From Desulfuromonadales bacterium (GTDB lineage: Bacteria > Desulfobacterota > Desulfuromonadia > Geobacterales > Pseudopelobacteraceae): 64,000 nucleotides of DNA. Below the pieces are notes generated by a model, which saw only the letters and a program-made list of their open reading frames with translations, did no database searches and was not told the DNA's origin. Location of the stretch: NCBI GenBank assembly GCA_013377095.1, contig JACAAY010000007.1, positions 1 through 64,000 of the forward strand, read 5' to 3'. Positions within the stretch are counted from its first letter, which is position 1; each line of letters opens with the position of its first letter. The position numbers were made by a program, and so were the translations under genes. Positions 17,309-26,474 of this stretch are shown here, piece after piece.

Positions 17309-20158
17309 CTATTTTAGTCCAATCCAGACAGTGCCGGCTGTTAGAGCAATCTGTGAAATAATAGTGGTTATGTCCTTGATATCACGCAGCCAGGCAGTCT
17401 GCTCAAGCTTCTGTGGCACCACCAGGGTGTCGCCGGGGTCCATTTCGGTTGACATGAAGTTCCCGAAATTCCACGTGCGAGATTCATCGCTCCATTTTAT
17501 TCCAAATGAAGACTGCTGTCTGCTGAAGACGGAGCCGTCCGTCCTGATGATATACATATCCGACTTCTCTGCATCTCGAGTAGGGCCTCCAGCCTTGGAG
17601 AGATAGGTATCAACATCCGATGATCCAGGTCGATGAACAAGGGTTGTCGGGTTATACACCTGCCCCAAGACATTGACGACATTGGGACGAGGTGGGATAT
17701 CAAGTATATCGCCCCCTTCCATCTCGAGGTCAAAGCTGCTTCTTGCAAACTGGTCGAGCTTGGAAAGCCGAATGACAATCCGTCCCTCTGCTTTAAGGGT
17801 CTTGAGACGCTCCAGACCTTTAAGCAGGCTGTCCAAGGCGAATCGTGTGCCCTCAAGCTCTTCCTTGGAAGCCGCTACGTATGTAATTGAAAACTGCTTC
17901 TGTAGTATATCCTTCTCGGTTCTTGCGATGATCTCGTCCATGCGCTTCTGTTGCATCTCCCTGACAGACCTGCGGGTGAACTTTGCACCTTTCAGGTAGG
18001 CTTTGTCGGTGTAACCACCTGCACGCTCGATGACCGAGCTGATCTTCTCGCCACGTGTCAGGGAGTAGATACCTGGATACTTGACCTCTCCCTGAACAGT
18101 TACAAACTTGTCGGTGGCTTCAATCCATTCCGAGATTCCCCGAACGATAAGCACATCATCAGGTTGCAAGGGTATATTTTGTGTTGGATCATTGCCAAGA
18201 GCCTTGGAAAGGTCTATGGGAAGCCTGGTTGACCTGGCCTTGTCTCCTTCAATTGTCACTCTGGTAAGCTCTGCAAAATCAAGAATGGCATTGCGTTTGG
18301 TGCTACCTGACGCTGCAATCAAATCGCGGACAGTCATGCCCGGATTGAAGTCGTAGGTACCGGGATTGGTGACATAGCCATTTATGGCTACGGAAGGTTT
18401 TTCCTGCATCTCCCAACGGGAAAAGACACGTAAGGTATCCTGCTCTTTAAGTTCAATGTTATCTTCGCTGCTGCCGTTGAGAACCATGCGTAAATTGAAC
18501 GTCAGAATTTCCTTGTGATAATCAGGCTCTGCCAGGCGGGTAATCTCGGCCGACTCCATGTATGACTCCGGCAACAAGTCATTATAACTGCCGATTATAT
18601 CCTTGACGCGCATACCCTTTCTGAACTGATACTCACCGGGGCGGACCGCATTGCCACTGAGAACGATAACGTTTCGCACCGCCTCCTGCACCGGGAAGAC
18701 CTTGACCATGTCACGGTCCTGTATTTCCACACTTGAAAAAGAACCATCCAGTTGCCCATTTTTCGAAAAGTAATCAAGGGCAACCTTGGAGTTGTTATTG
18801 GCAATTCGCTCAACCTGGACCCTTCCAATGTAACCGTTGGCCGTAACACCACCGGCCATTTTAATGACATCAGCAAGAGAGGCCTTATCTTTTAATTCGT
18901 AGATTGCCGGACGACGAATCTCTCCAGCCACGGCAACCACCGGGCCGATAACCGGAACAAAGATGGTGTCGCCATTCTGAAGTCTCATATCCTTGCTGCG
19001 ATCACCGGAAAGAAACATGTCGTAGAGATCGATCACGTTTTCGAGTTTTCCATTCCGCATTACCCGAATGGTTCTGAGTGAGCCATTTCGTGTTGGCCCG
19101 CCCGCTGCAGAAAGAGCATTGATTGTCGTAGAGAGCGAACTCACCGGTATGCTGCCGGGACTTTCCACTTCTCCAACGACAAATATCTGGATTGTTTTTA
19201 TTTTACCAAGGGTTACGTTTAATTCGAAATTTTTATAGTAGCGGGAAATGGCCTTGTGAATACTCTCCCTCGCCTGGTCATAAGCGAGTCCGGCAACAGT
19301 GACAACTCCAATTTTAGGTATGGAAATTTCACCGTTTCGATCAATGGTCAGTTCGTGATTGCCACTAAAAGACCCCCAGATAGTGAGGTTCAGCACGTCA
19401 CCAGGACCGAGTATGTAACTACCACTGGCCGGCATATTGTCGAGGGCATTGACATTGGGAGAACTGTTTTTGAAAAAATCGTATCCGAACTGATGCAGCT
19501 CACGTTTGAATGCCTCAGGTTCCAGGTTGTCATGCAGAGTCGGACTCTTTTTTAGGAATGCTTTTTCTAATTTTGATCCCTGTTCTTCAACGGGAAGAGG
19601 GGTTACACTTTCTTCGTCTGTCTGAAATATGAGCAGCTTGTTCTTGCTGGCAGAGGCGATTACTTGAATATAGTAAATCTGGTGATTTTTCAGCTCTCTC
19701 AGTACGAATGAATCGGCAGTACCAGCATCAACCGACCTGAGCAGTTTGCCCGATTCCGTTCCATAGTTTATTGAAAATCGTAACTGACCATCCTCGGGTT
19801 TGGGAGTATGTTTATACAATTTCCACGACAATTTGACCAATCCATCACCTGGAACGGCTTTCAACGAGAGCTTGGCTTTTCTGTTTGAGTCGCTGGTTTT
19901 TTCCTGATTTGTCGTACTATTTGATAACTCACCTTTCAAAAAAATGGCTCTCAATTCGTCTGCTCCTAAATTGAGTGATGAAGGAATGCCGGTTCCTTTA
20001 TAATTTGAATCTCCCAGTGAATAATTTGACTTTAGGTTGTCTGTGGATTTACGTTGCTCAAGCGCCTTTTGAATCTCATCTTCGGTGGCTGAAAAGACTG
20101 AACAGGTAGTCACGGCAATCAGTAACAAAACAAGTGTTCCTATATAACCCAACCGCAT
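17309..20158 (-). CDS. SLBB-type outer-membrane polysaccharide export protein with an N-terminal FN3-like domain
   Basis: 949 residues, much longer than Wza (about 380). A signal peptide (1-24) contains a Cys after VTT that could be a weak lipobox. Residues about 94-188 look like a fibronectin type III domain (LKAVPGDGLVKLSWKLY, then FVLRELKNHQIYYIQVIAS). A polysaccharide export domain follows at about 245-330 (YILGPGDVLNLTIWGS, then VVGEVESPGSI). Multiple SLBB repeats follow, each opening like VAVAGEIRRPAIYEL, VVLSGNAVRPGEYQF, VAINGYVTNPGTYDF, VTVQGEVKYPGIYSL and VNVLGQVYNPTTLV. It would form the periplasmic/outer-membrane channel for an extracellular polysaccharide. It is first gene of its operon, with a GGGAG ribosome-binding site. 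Confidence 0.9.
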   Translation of the reverse strand: MRLGYIGTLVLLLIAVTTCSVFSATEDEIQKALEQRKSTDNLKSNYSLGDSNYKGTGIPSSLNLGADELRAIFLKGELSNSTTNQEKTSDSNRKAKLSLKAVPGDGLVKLSWKLYKHTPKPEDGQLRFSINYGTESGKLLRSVDAGTADSFVLRELKNHQIYYIQVIASASKNKLLIFQTDEESVTPLPVEEQGSKLEKAFLKKSPTLHDNLEPEAFKRELHQFGYDFFKNSSPNVNALDNMPASGSYILGPGDVLNLTIWGSFSGNHELTIDRNGEISIPKIGVVTVAGLAYDQARESIHKAISRYYKNFELNVTLGKIKTIQIFVVGEVESPGSIPVSSLSTTINALSAAGGPTRNGSLRTIRVMRNGKLENVIDLYDMFLSGDRSKDMRLQNGDTIFVPVIGPVVAVAGEIRRPAIYELKDKASLADVIKMAGGVTANGYIGRVQVERIANNNSKVALDYFSKNGQLDGSFSSVEIQDRDMVKVFPVQEAVRNVIVLSGNAVRPGEYQFRKGMRVKDIIGSYNDLLPESYMESAEITRLAEPDYHKEILTFNLRMVLNGSSEDNIELKEQDTLRVFSRWEMQEKPSVAINGYVTNPGTYDFNPGMTVRDLIAASGSTKRNAILDFAELTRVTIEGDKARSTRLPIDLSKALGNDPTQNIPLQPDDVLIVRGISEWIEATDKFVTVQGEVKYPGIYSLTRGEKISSVIERAGGYTDKAYLKGAKFTRRSVREMQQKRMDEIIARTEKDILQKQFSITYVAASKEELEGTRFALDSLLKGLERLKTLKAEGRIVIRLSKLDQFARSSFDLEMEGGDILDIPPRPNVVNVLGQVYNPTTLVHRPGSSDVDTYLSKAGGPTRDAEKSDMYIIRTDGSVFSRQQSSFGIKWSDESRTWNFGNFMSTEMDPGDTLVVPQKLEQTAWLRDIKDITTIISQIALTAGTVWIGLK

Positions 20159-20194
20159 GAATTGCTCCCTGAAATGTTAGAATAAAATCGTCAT

Positions 20195-20224
20195 TTTATA
20201 ACACTCCCCCCGATTGATTGGCAA
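20195..20224 (-). promoter_or_regulatory. Sigma70-type promoter of the polysaccharide-export operon
   Basis: On the reverse strand TTGCCA (20224-20219) and TATAAA (20200-20195) are separated by 18 bases, each five of six. The spacer holds a G6 run. Start of transcription would lie about 30 bases before the ATG at 20158. Confidence 0.65.
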
Positions 20225-20257
20225 CAAAAAAGGCTTTTCATGGACATCAACAGATCC

Positions 20258-20286
20258 TTGACAGCTTGTCGTTCTTGACTTTTATC
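20258..20286 (+). promoter_or_regulatory. Probable promoter of ispG
   Basis: A perfect TTGACA at 20258-20263 is followed 16-17 bases later by TTTTAT/TTTATC (20280-20286), a moderate -10. It lies 27 bases before the ispG start and is back to back with the export-operon promoter. Confidence 0.5.
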
Positions 20287-20312
20287 CCCCTGATTGGCAG
20301 TATGCCACATCT

Positions 20313-21359
20313 ATGAAAAAGACAACCAGACAGATTAAAATTGGCGCCGTATCAATTGGGGGAAACTCTCCCTGTGCGGTACAGTCGATGTGTTCCACCG
20401 ATACCCGTGATGTAGCTGCAACTTTGATCCAGATTGAGCGCCTAATCGGCGCAGGTTGCGAAATAATCCGCTGTGCAGTTCCTGATATGGATGCTGCAGT
20501 CGCACTTGGACAGATCAAACGTGAAAGCTCAATCCCCGTAATTGCCGATATCCACTTTGATTACAAGCTGGCTCTGCAGGTGCTGGAGGGCGGTATTGAC
20601 GGCCTGCGGCTCAACCCCGGAAATATCGGCGAAAAGTGGAAGGTGGCTGAGGTGGTCAGGGCAGCGGCAGAGCGTCAGGTTCCCATCCGCATCGGTGTCA
20701 ATGCCGGTTCCCTTGAAAAAGAGCTGCTTGAGCGCTACGGGCACCCGACACCGGAAGCCATGGTGGAATCCGCGCTTGGGCATGTCCGCATCCTGGAGGA
20801 GCTTGGCTATGATCAGATCAAGATTTCCCTCAAAGCATCGGATGTGATGAAAACCGTCGCAGCCTACCGTTTGCTCTCGGAAAGAGTAGACTATCCTCTG
20901 CACATTGGGATTACTGAGGCAGGTACTCTTTTTTCCGGAACCATCAAATCATCGGTTGGTCTGGGAATACTTCTGGCCGAGGGTATCGGCGATACCCTGC
21001 GGGTATCACTCACCGGTGATGTGTTGGATGAAGTCAGGGTAGGGTATGAGATTCTCAAGAGTCTCGGTTTGCGACAGCGGGGAGTTAATTTTGTCTCCTG
21101 TCCCACCTGCGGCAGATGCCAAATTAACCTGGTCAAGGTTGCTGAAGAGGTTGAAAAACGCCTGCAAGGCATTGATAAGCGCATCACCGTGGCAGTCATG
21201 GGATGTGCGGTCAATGGTCCTGGTGAAGCCCGTGAAGCGGATGTGGGTATTGCGGGCGGAAAAGGGGAGGGGCTCCTCTTCCGGCATGGCGAAATCATTC
21301 GCAAAGTTCCTGAACACCAATTGGCAGACGCCCTGATGGAAGAAATCAACAAACTGTAG
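20313..21359 (+). CDS. ispG: (E)-4-hydroxy-3-methylbut-2-enyl-diphosphate synthase
   Basis: Iron-sulfur enzyme of the MEP isoprenoid pathway. 348 residues, the common single-subunit bacterial length. It opens KKTTRQIKIGAVSIGG and has the cluster-binding cysteines in SCPTCGRCQINL, and in MGCAVNGPGEAREADVG, the usual two regions. A TIM-barrel half is represented by PVIADIHFDYKLAL and GLRLNPGNIG. It is followed by proS after 32 bases. Confidence 0.97.
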   Translation: MKKTTRQIKIGAVSIGGNSPCAVQSMCSTDTRDVAATLIQIERLIGAGCEIIRCAVPDMDAAVALGQIKRESSIPVIADIHFDYKLALQVLEGGIDGLRLNPGNIGEKWKVAEVVRAAAERQVPIRIGVNAGSLEKELLERYGHPTPEAMVESALGHVRILEELGYDQIKISLKASDVMKTVAAYRLLSERVDYPLHIGITEAGTLFSGTIKSSVGLGILLAEGIGDTLRVSLTGDVLDEVRVGYEILKSLGLRQRGVNFVSCPTCGRCQINLVKVAEEVEKRLQGIDKRITVAVMGCAVNGPGEAREADVGIAGGKGEGLLFRHGEIIRKVPEHQLADALMEEINKL

Positions 21360-21391
21360 CTGATCATTAACGACAATTTTGAGGTGTGTAC

Positions 21392-23122
21392 ATGCTTTAC
21401 TCCCGCTATTTTATTCCCACCGTCAAAGAGACACCTTCCGACGCTGAAGTTGTCTCCCACCAATTGATGCTTCGCGCCGGCATGATACGTAAGCTGGCAG
21501 CCGGGATCTATAATTATCTGCCGCTGGGACTGCGTTCCATCCGGAAGTTTGAAGCGATTGTACGCGAAGAGATGAACAGGGCCGGCGCCATCGAAATGCT
21601 CATGCCTGCCGTGCAACCGGCCGAATTATGGCAGGAATCGGGACGCTGGTCATTTTACGGCAAGGAGTTGCTGCGCTTCAAGGACCGCAAGGATGGCGAG
21701 TTCTGCATGGGACCGACCCATGAAGAGGTGATTACCGACATGGTTCGTCGCGAAATCAAGAGCTATCGTCAGATGCCGATCAACTTCTACCAGATCCAGA
21801 CCAAATTCCGTGACGAAATCCGTCCCCGTTTCGGCCTGATGCGCGGCAGGGAGTTCATCATGAAGGATGCCTACTCCTTTGACGTGGACAGCACGACTGC
21901 CGATGGCTCCTATGAACTTATGTTCAAGGCCTATATGCGTATCTTTGAACGGTGTGGATTGAACTTCCGAGCTGTGGAGGCAGACACCGGCAGTATTGGC
22001 GGTTCATCATCCCACGAATTCATGGTTCTGGCCGATTCGGGAGAAGACGCCATTGTTTCATGTGATGCCTGCCGTTATGCCGCCAATGTGGAAAAAGCCG
22101 AGTCACGTGCCTTGGAAAAGAGTGTCGCCGAGGAACAGTTGCCACTGCACAAAACCGCCACTCCCGACATGAAGACCATTGTCGATGTGGCTCAGTTTCT
22201 TGGTTTGAGTACGGAGAGGACCATCAAGACACTGATCTATTCTTCAGAAAGTGGAGAGCATGTCATGGCACTTCTGCGTGGCGATCACGAACTGAATGAA
22301 ATCAAGTTGAAGAACTGTCTGGGTTGGGACGAAATTTCGATGGCAACAGAAGAGGACATTCTGACCATTACCGGCTCACCGATCGGTTTTCTCGGGCCGC
22401 TGGGCTTACTCAGCAAGATAACGGTAATTGCCGATCTGACAGTTGAGGGTATGGTGAATGCAGTAATCGGAGCCAATGAAAAAGATATGCACTACGTCAA
22501 CGCCAACCTTGGCCGCGATGTCACTCCGGACCGTTTTGCGGATCTGAGAAATGTTGAAGCCGGGGATTCCTGTCCGCGCTGCGAAAAGGGTAAGCTGGAG
22601 GTGTGGCGCGGTATCGAGGTAGGCCATGTCTTCAAGCTGGGAACGAAATACTCTAAATCCCTCAACGCAACCTACCTTGATGCCGATGGAAAGGAGCAGG
22701 TGATCTTCATGGGCTGCTACGGGATCGGCATCGGGCGCACGGTGGCCGCTGCCATCGAACAGAATCACGATGAAAACGGCATCATTTTTCCGATTCCCAT
22801 TGCACCGTTCCACTGTTCTGTCGTGGCACTCAATACAAAGGATAAGGGTGTCATGGCAGCCGCAGAGGAAATGTACTTCACCCTGGAGAAGCTTGGTCTG
22901 GATGTGCTTTTTGACGACCGTGACGAACGTCCCGGCGTCAAGTTCAAGGATAATGACCTGATCGGCATTCCGCTTCGCATCGTTGTTGGAAGCAAGGGAC
23001 TGGCCGAAGGGAAGGTTGAGGTAAAGATTCGCAAAAGTGGTGAAGTGCTGCTTCTGCCGCCTGAGGAAGCCGTAGAGACAATCCGGCTGATGGTCATGGA
23101 AGCTTTGGCAAGCACGTTTTAA
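21392..23122 (+). CDS. proS: Prolyl-tRNA synthetase, bacterial type with editing insertion
   Basis: Charges tRNA-Pro. From ATG 21392 the protein is 576 residues, the usual length for the bacterial form. It has class II motifs: the [21 protein letters not shown] motif 2 region (split here by positions about 135-160), the [16 protein letters not shown] motif 3, and between them a YbaK-like editing insertion (about 225-385) that removes Ala-tRNA-Pro. The C-terminal anticodon domain begins near [17 protein letters not shown] at 21386 is possible, but ATG 21392 has GAGG at the better distance. Confidence 0.97.
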   Translation: MLYSRYFIPTVKETPSDAEVVSHQLMLRAGMIRKLAAGIYNYLPLGLRSIRKFEAIVREEMNRAGAIEMLMPAVQPAELWQESGRWSFYGKELLRFKDRKDGEFCMGPTHEEVITDMVRREIKSYRQMPINFYQIQTKFRDEIRPRFGLMRGREFIMKDAYSFDVDSTTADGSYELMFKAYMRIFERCGLNFRAVEADTGSIGGSSSHEFMVLADSGEDAIVSCDACRYAANVEKAESRALEKSVAEEQLPLHKTATPDMKTIVDVAQFLGLSTERTIKTLIYSSESGEHVMALLRGDHELNEIKLKNCLGWDEISMATEEDILTITGSPIGFLGPLGLLSKITVIADLTVEGMVNAVIGANEKDMHYVNANLGRDVTPDRFADLRNVEAGDSCPRCEKGKLEVWRGIEVGHVFKLGTKYSKSLNATYLDADGKEQVIFMGCYGIGIGRTVAAAIEQNHDENGIIFPIPIAPFHCSVVALNTKDKGVMAAAEEMYFTLEKLGLDVLFDDRDERPGVKFKDNDLIGIPLRIVVGSKGLAEGKVEVKIRKSGEVLLLPPEEAVETIRLMVMEALASTF

Positions 23123-23143
23123 CGTTTTTTTTCGAGGTTATGT

Positions 23144-24451
23144 ATGCAGACAAATATATGGGACCTTCCCCACGAGTGTATGCCTCGCGAGGAACTGGAG
23201 CAGCTTCAGCTTGAACGGCTTCAGGCAACCCTTAATCGCGCCTATAAAAATGTTACCTGTTACCGTACCAAGTTCAACGAACTCGGGATCGTGCCGGAAG
23301 ACGTGGCTTCTTTGGCTGATCTTTCCAAACTGCCCTTTACCACCAAGGAAGATCTGCGGATCAACTATCCCTACGGCATGTTTGCCGTTCCTTTGCGGGA
23401 AGTCGTTCGCATTCATTCGTCTTCAGGAACAACCGGCAAACCAACCGTGGTGGGGTATACCAAAAACGACCTGAAGATCTGGTCCAATCTGGTGGCCCGT
23501 TTCATGACTGCGGCTGGAGTAACCCATGATGATGTGGTGCAGATAGCTTTTGGATACGGCCTCTTCACCGGTGCATTTGGACTCCATTATGGCTCCGAGA
23601 CGATCGGTGCGGCAGTGATTCCCATGGGTGGTGGAAATACCGATAAACAGATCATGATCATGCAGGATTACAAGACCACGGTACTGGTTTGTACGCCCAG
23701 TTACGCCATCACCATTGCCGAACATCTTGAAAAAAAGGGGATTGACCCTAAATCACTGTCACTTAAAGTCGGTCTGTTCGGTGGCGAACCCTGGTCGGAG
23801 TCCATGCGGCGCGAAATTGAAACCAGGTTAATGATTCGTGCTACCGACAATTATGGTCTTTCGGAAATCATTGGTCCGGGTGTGGCAGGTGAATGCGGTT
23901 ACTCGTGCGGTATGCATATTGCTGAGGATGCCTTTATTGCTGAAATTATCGACCCCGAAACCTGTGAAGTGCTGCCGCCCGGAAGTGTGGGTGAACTGGT
24001 TCTGACAACCATCAGCAAGGAAGCCTTTCCCATGATCCGCTATCGCACCCGAGACATAACCTGTCTGGATTACACAATCTGCCAATGCGGACGAACCATG
24101 GCGAGAATGAATAAAACCATGGGGCGCTCGGATGATATGTTGATAATTAAGGGCGTCAATGTCTTCCCGTCACAGATTGAAGAAGTGCTGATCTCTATTG
24201 AAGGATGCAAGCCGCATTATCAGTTGGTGGTGGACCGCAAGGGCGCCTTGGATATTCTTGAAGTCAGGATCGAGGTAACGGAACACATCTTTTTTGACGA
24301 AATGAAACGACAACGAGAGTTTCTTGAAATGGTGGAGAAAAGAATCGACTCGGTGCTGGGAGTCGGTGTAACCGTAAAACTGGTTGAGCCCAACAGTATC
24401 CCGCGACACGAGGGTAAATCTGACCGGGTGATCGATAAACGGAAACTTTGA
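23144..24451 (+). CDS. Phenylacetate-CoA ligase-like AMP-forming acyl-CoA synthetase
   Basis: 435 residues of the PaaK family. It shows the AMP-binding P-loop [15 protein letters not shown], the [17 protein letters not shown] segment, YRTRDIT and the C-terminal [24 protein letters not shown]. It activates an aryl or short acyl acid to the CoA thioester using ATP. In anaerobes such proteins often belong to phenylacetate, indoleacetate or benzoate use, but no other catabolic gene is nearby, so the substrate is open. It lies 21 bases after proS. Confidence 0.9.
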   Translation: MQTNIWDLPHECMPREELEQLQLERLQATLNRAYKNVTCYRTKFNELGIVPEDVASLADLSKLPFTTKEDLRINYPYGMFAVPLREVVRIHSSSGTTGKPTVVGYTKNDLKIWSNLVARFMTAAGVTHDDVVQIAFGYGLFTGAFGLHYGSETIGAAVIPMGGGNTDKQIMIMQDYKTTVLVCTPSYAITIAEHLEKKGIDPKSLSLKVGLFGGEPWSESMRREIETRLMIRATDNYGLSEIIGPGVAGECGYSCGMHIAEDAFIAEIIDPETCEVLPPGSVGELVLTTISKEAFPMIRYRTRDITCLDYTICQCGRTMARMNKTMGRSDDMLIIKGVNVFPSQIEEVLISIEGCKPHYQLVVDRKGALDILEVRIEVTEHIFFDEMKRQREFLEMVEKRIDSVLGVGVTVKLVEPNSIPRHEGKSDRVIDKRKL

Positions 24452-24536
24452 TTTCGAATGTTGAATTTGACAAGGCACCATAACGTACTTTACATAATAT
24501 AACTTATGGGACATAATTGCAGAAGCGCGATAAGTC

Positions 24537-24565
24537 TTGCATTTTTGAGAGGCAGTAAGTAATAT
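24537..24565 (+). promoter_or_regulatory. Possible promoter for infA
   Basis: TTGCAT (24537-24542) and TAATAT (24560-24565) are 17 bases apart, with the infA start 44 bases further on. Another perfect TTGACA (24467-24472) lies upstream with only poor -10 matches. The 157-base gap before infA has no gene. Confidence 0.4.
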
Positions 24566-24608
24566 ACGTTAGTTTGTACAAAAAACGAAACGAGGAGCAC
24601 CCTTCAGA

Positions 24609-24827
24609 ATGAGTAAAGAAGAAGCAATAGAAGTCGAAGGCACGGTTGTCGAACCACTTCCCAATGCCATGTTTCGTGTAAAGCTCGAAAACAATCACAT
24701 TGTCCTGGCCCACATCTCCGGGAAAATGCGTAAATATTTCATAAAGATCCTCCCCGGTGACAAAGTAACGGTTGAACTTTCTCCCTACGACCTGAGTCGA
24801 GGGCGTATCACATACCGCGCCAAATAA
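24609..24827 (+). CDS. infA: Translation initiation factor IF-1
   Basis: 72 residues, S1/OB fold: [29 protein letters not shown], where the first 20 residues are the family hallmark, then [20 protein letters not shown] and ending RGRITYRAK. It binds the 30S A site during initiation. Start ATG 24609. It is followed by a hairpin and efp. Confidence 0.98.
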   Translation: MSKEEAIEVEGTVVEPLPNAMFRVKLENNHIVLAHISGKMRKYFIKILPGDKVTVELSPYDLSRGRITYRAK

Positions 24828-24850
24828 CGTCCAGCCTACAGACACAACAT

Positions 24851-24878
24851 ACAAGCCCATCTGTAACGATGGGCTTGT
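24851..24878 (+). terminator. Perfect hairpin between infA and efp, without a T tract
   Basis: ACAAGCCCATC (24851-24861) pairs perfectly with GATGGGCTTGT (24868-24878) across a six-base loop. The following CGCATTTCC is not T-rich, so it may be a weak terminator, an RNA-stabilising 3' end or an attenuator between infA and efp. Confidence 0.5.
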
Positions 24879-24913
24879 CGCATTTCCATACCACCACACT
24901 CAGCGAGGATTAC

Positions 24914-25477
24914 ATGTACAACGCAGCGGACCTGAAAAAAGGGCTCAAGATCATCCTTGATGGAGATCCCTACATCATTATCGCTTTTGATTTTACCAAG
25001 CCGGGCAAGGGACAAGCGCTCTATCGCACCAAAATGCGCAACATGATCAACGGCACCATCCTTGACCGAACCTATCGATCCGGTGAGACATTTGAACCGG
25101 CCAGCCTTGATGAGCGACAGATGGAGTTTCTGTACAAGGAAGGCACCCACTATACATTCATGGACCAGCAGACCTATGAACAGGTTGTCATGGAGGAGGA
25201 TGTTCTTGGAGATGCACGGTTTTATCTCCTTGAGAACCTAAAGGTCGACGTACTGCTCTTCGGTGAAAAAGCCATTGGCGTTACCTTGCCGAACTTTGTC
25301 AATCTGCGTGTAACCCAAACCGACCCCTGGGCCAAGGGAGATACCAGCGGAAACGATTCCAAGCCGGCCACACTTGAGACCGGCTATGTCCTCAGGGTAC
25401 CGCCTTTCATTGAGGAAGGCGAACTGGTAACCATCGATACCAGAAACGGCGAGTACTCGACCCGCGTCAAGGGATAA
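24914..25477 (+). CDS. efp: Elongation factor P
   Basis: Rescues ribosomes stalled at polyproline. From ATG 24914, 187 residues (a longer frame starting at 24869 is rejected because it begins inside the hairpin). The tip loop reads KPGKGQALYRTKMRN, with Lys32 aligned to the residue that is beta-lysylated in E. coli (Lys34). The domain-3 ending GELVTIDTRNGEYSTRVKG is standard. epmA and epmB follow, so modification at Lys32 is expected. Confidence 0.97.
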   Translation: MYNAADLKKGLKIILDGDPYIIIAFDFTKPGKGQALYRTKMRNMINGTILDRTYRSGETFEPASLDERQMEFLYKEGTHYTFMDQQTYEQVVMEEDVLGDARFYLLENLKVDVLLFGEKAIGVTLPNFVNLRVTQTDPWAKGDTSGNDSKPATLETGYVLRVPPFIEEGELVTIDTRNGEYSTRVKG

Positions 25478-25514
25478 CAAATTTCTATTTATGTAGAGCA
25501 CGAATCAATAACTG

Positions 25515-25548
25515 GGGGCGAGTCACACTGACTCGCCCCTTCTGTTTG
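25515..25548 (+). terminator. Terminator after efp
   Basis: GGGGCGAGTCA (25515-25525) pairs with TGACTCGCCCC (25529-25539) around a three-base loop, followed by TTCTGTTT. It lies between efp and epmA, so epmA may depend on read-through or a separate start. Confidence 0.8.
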
Positions 25549-25568
25549 ACCACAGGAACAATTATCAT

Positions 25569-26474
25569 ATGCAGCTTCGCGACCGCAATCTTCAGCTGAG
25601 AGCCGCCATTGTCAGCTCGATACGATCATTCTTTGCCTCTCAGGGTTTTTTGGAGGTGGAGACCCCCCAACGCATTCCCGCCAACGCGCCTGAAGAGTTC
25701 ATTGAACCGTTTGACAGCAGAGACTGGTACCTGCACACGTCTCCTGAGATGTGCATGAAACGCCTTCTGTGCCGCGGTCATGAGCGGATCTTTCAACTAA
25801 GCCACTGCTGGCGTCGCGACGAACGGGGCAGTCGACATCTGCCGGAGTTCACCATGCTGGAATGGTACCGGAGCAGCAGCGATTATCTCCAACTGATGAA
25901 GGATTGTGAGAATCTGTTGCGCTGGGTTGCCGAGACGCGCGGAACAACTGATGGGGTCAGCTATCAGGGACAGCGGCTTGATCCGTGCGGTGACGTCGAG
26001 CGGATAACGGTGAAAAATGCCTTTGCTCGTTTTGCCTCGAAAGAGGTGACTACAGCCGTTTCCGATGGATCATTTGATGAAATCATGGTGACCCGTATTG
26101 AACCAGCGCTGCCCCACGCCAAACCGGTTATCCTCATGGATTATCCCGCAGAGATGGCTGCGCTTGCCCGACTTAACTCCGGTGACCCTTCTGTTGCCGA
26201 ACGATTCGAGCTCTATTGGGGGGGGCTTGAACTGGCTAACGGATTCAGTGAACTTAACGATCCCCAGGAACAACGTCAACGATTTGAGTTGGCTAATCGC
26301 AAACGGAAAGAGGCCGGCTGCCCCCCCCTCCCCCTTCCGGAACCCTTTCTCCGGGAACTGGCAGACATGCCAGCTTCAGCCGGTATCGCTTTTGGTGTTG
26401 ATCGCCTGGTGATGCTCTTTGCAGATGCCGCAAAGATCGATGATGTCATTGCCTTCACGCCAGAAGAGTTATAG
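25569..26474 (+). CDS. epmA: EF-P--(R)-beta-lysine ligase
   Basis: LysRS-like class II ligase without the anticodon domain (GenX/PoxA/YjeA). It attaches beta-lysine to EF-P. 301 residues. It starts LQLRAAIVSSIRSFFASQGF, with motif 2 FQLSHCWRRDERGSRHLPEF and motif 3 GIAFGVDRLVMLF. The absence of an N-terminal OB domain separates it from LysS. It lies 91 bases after efp and converges on epmB, with six bases of overlap at the 3' ends. Confidence 0.95.
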   Translation: MQLRDRNLQLRAAIVSSIRSFFASQGFLEVETPQRIPANAPEEFIEPFDSRDWYLHTSPEMCMKRLLCRGHERIFQLSHCWRRDERGSRHLPEFTMLEWYRSSSDYLQLMKDCENLLRWVAETRGTTDGVSYQGQRLDPCGDVERITVKNAFARFASKEVTTAVSDGSFDEIMVTRIEPALPHAKPVILMDYPAEMAALARLNSGDPSVAERFELYWGGLELANGFSELNDPQEQRQRFELANRKRKEAGCPPLPLPEPFLRELADMPASAGIAFGVDRLVMLFADAAKIDDVIAFTPEEL

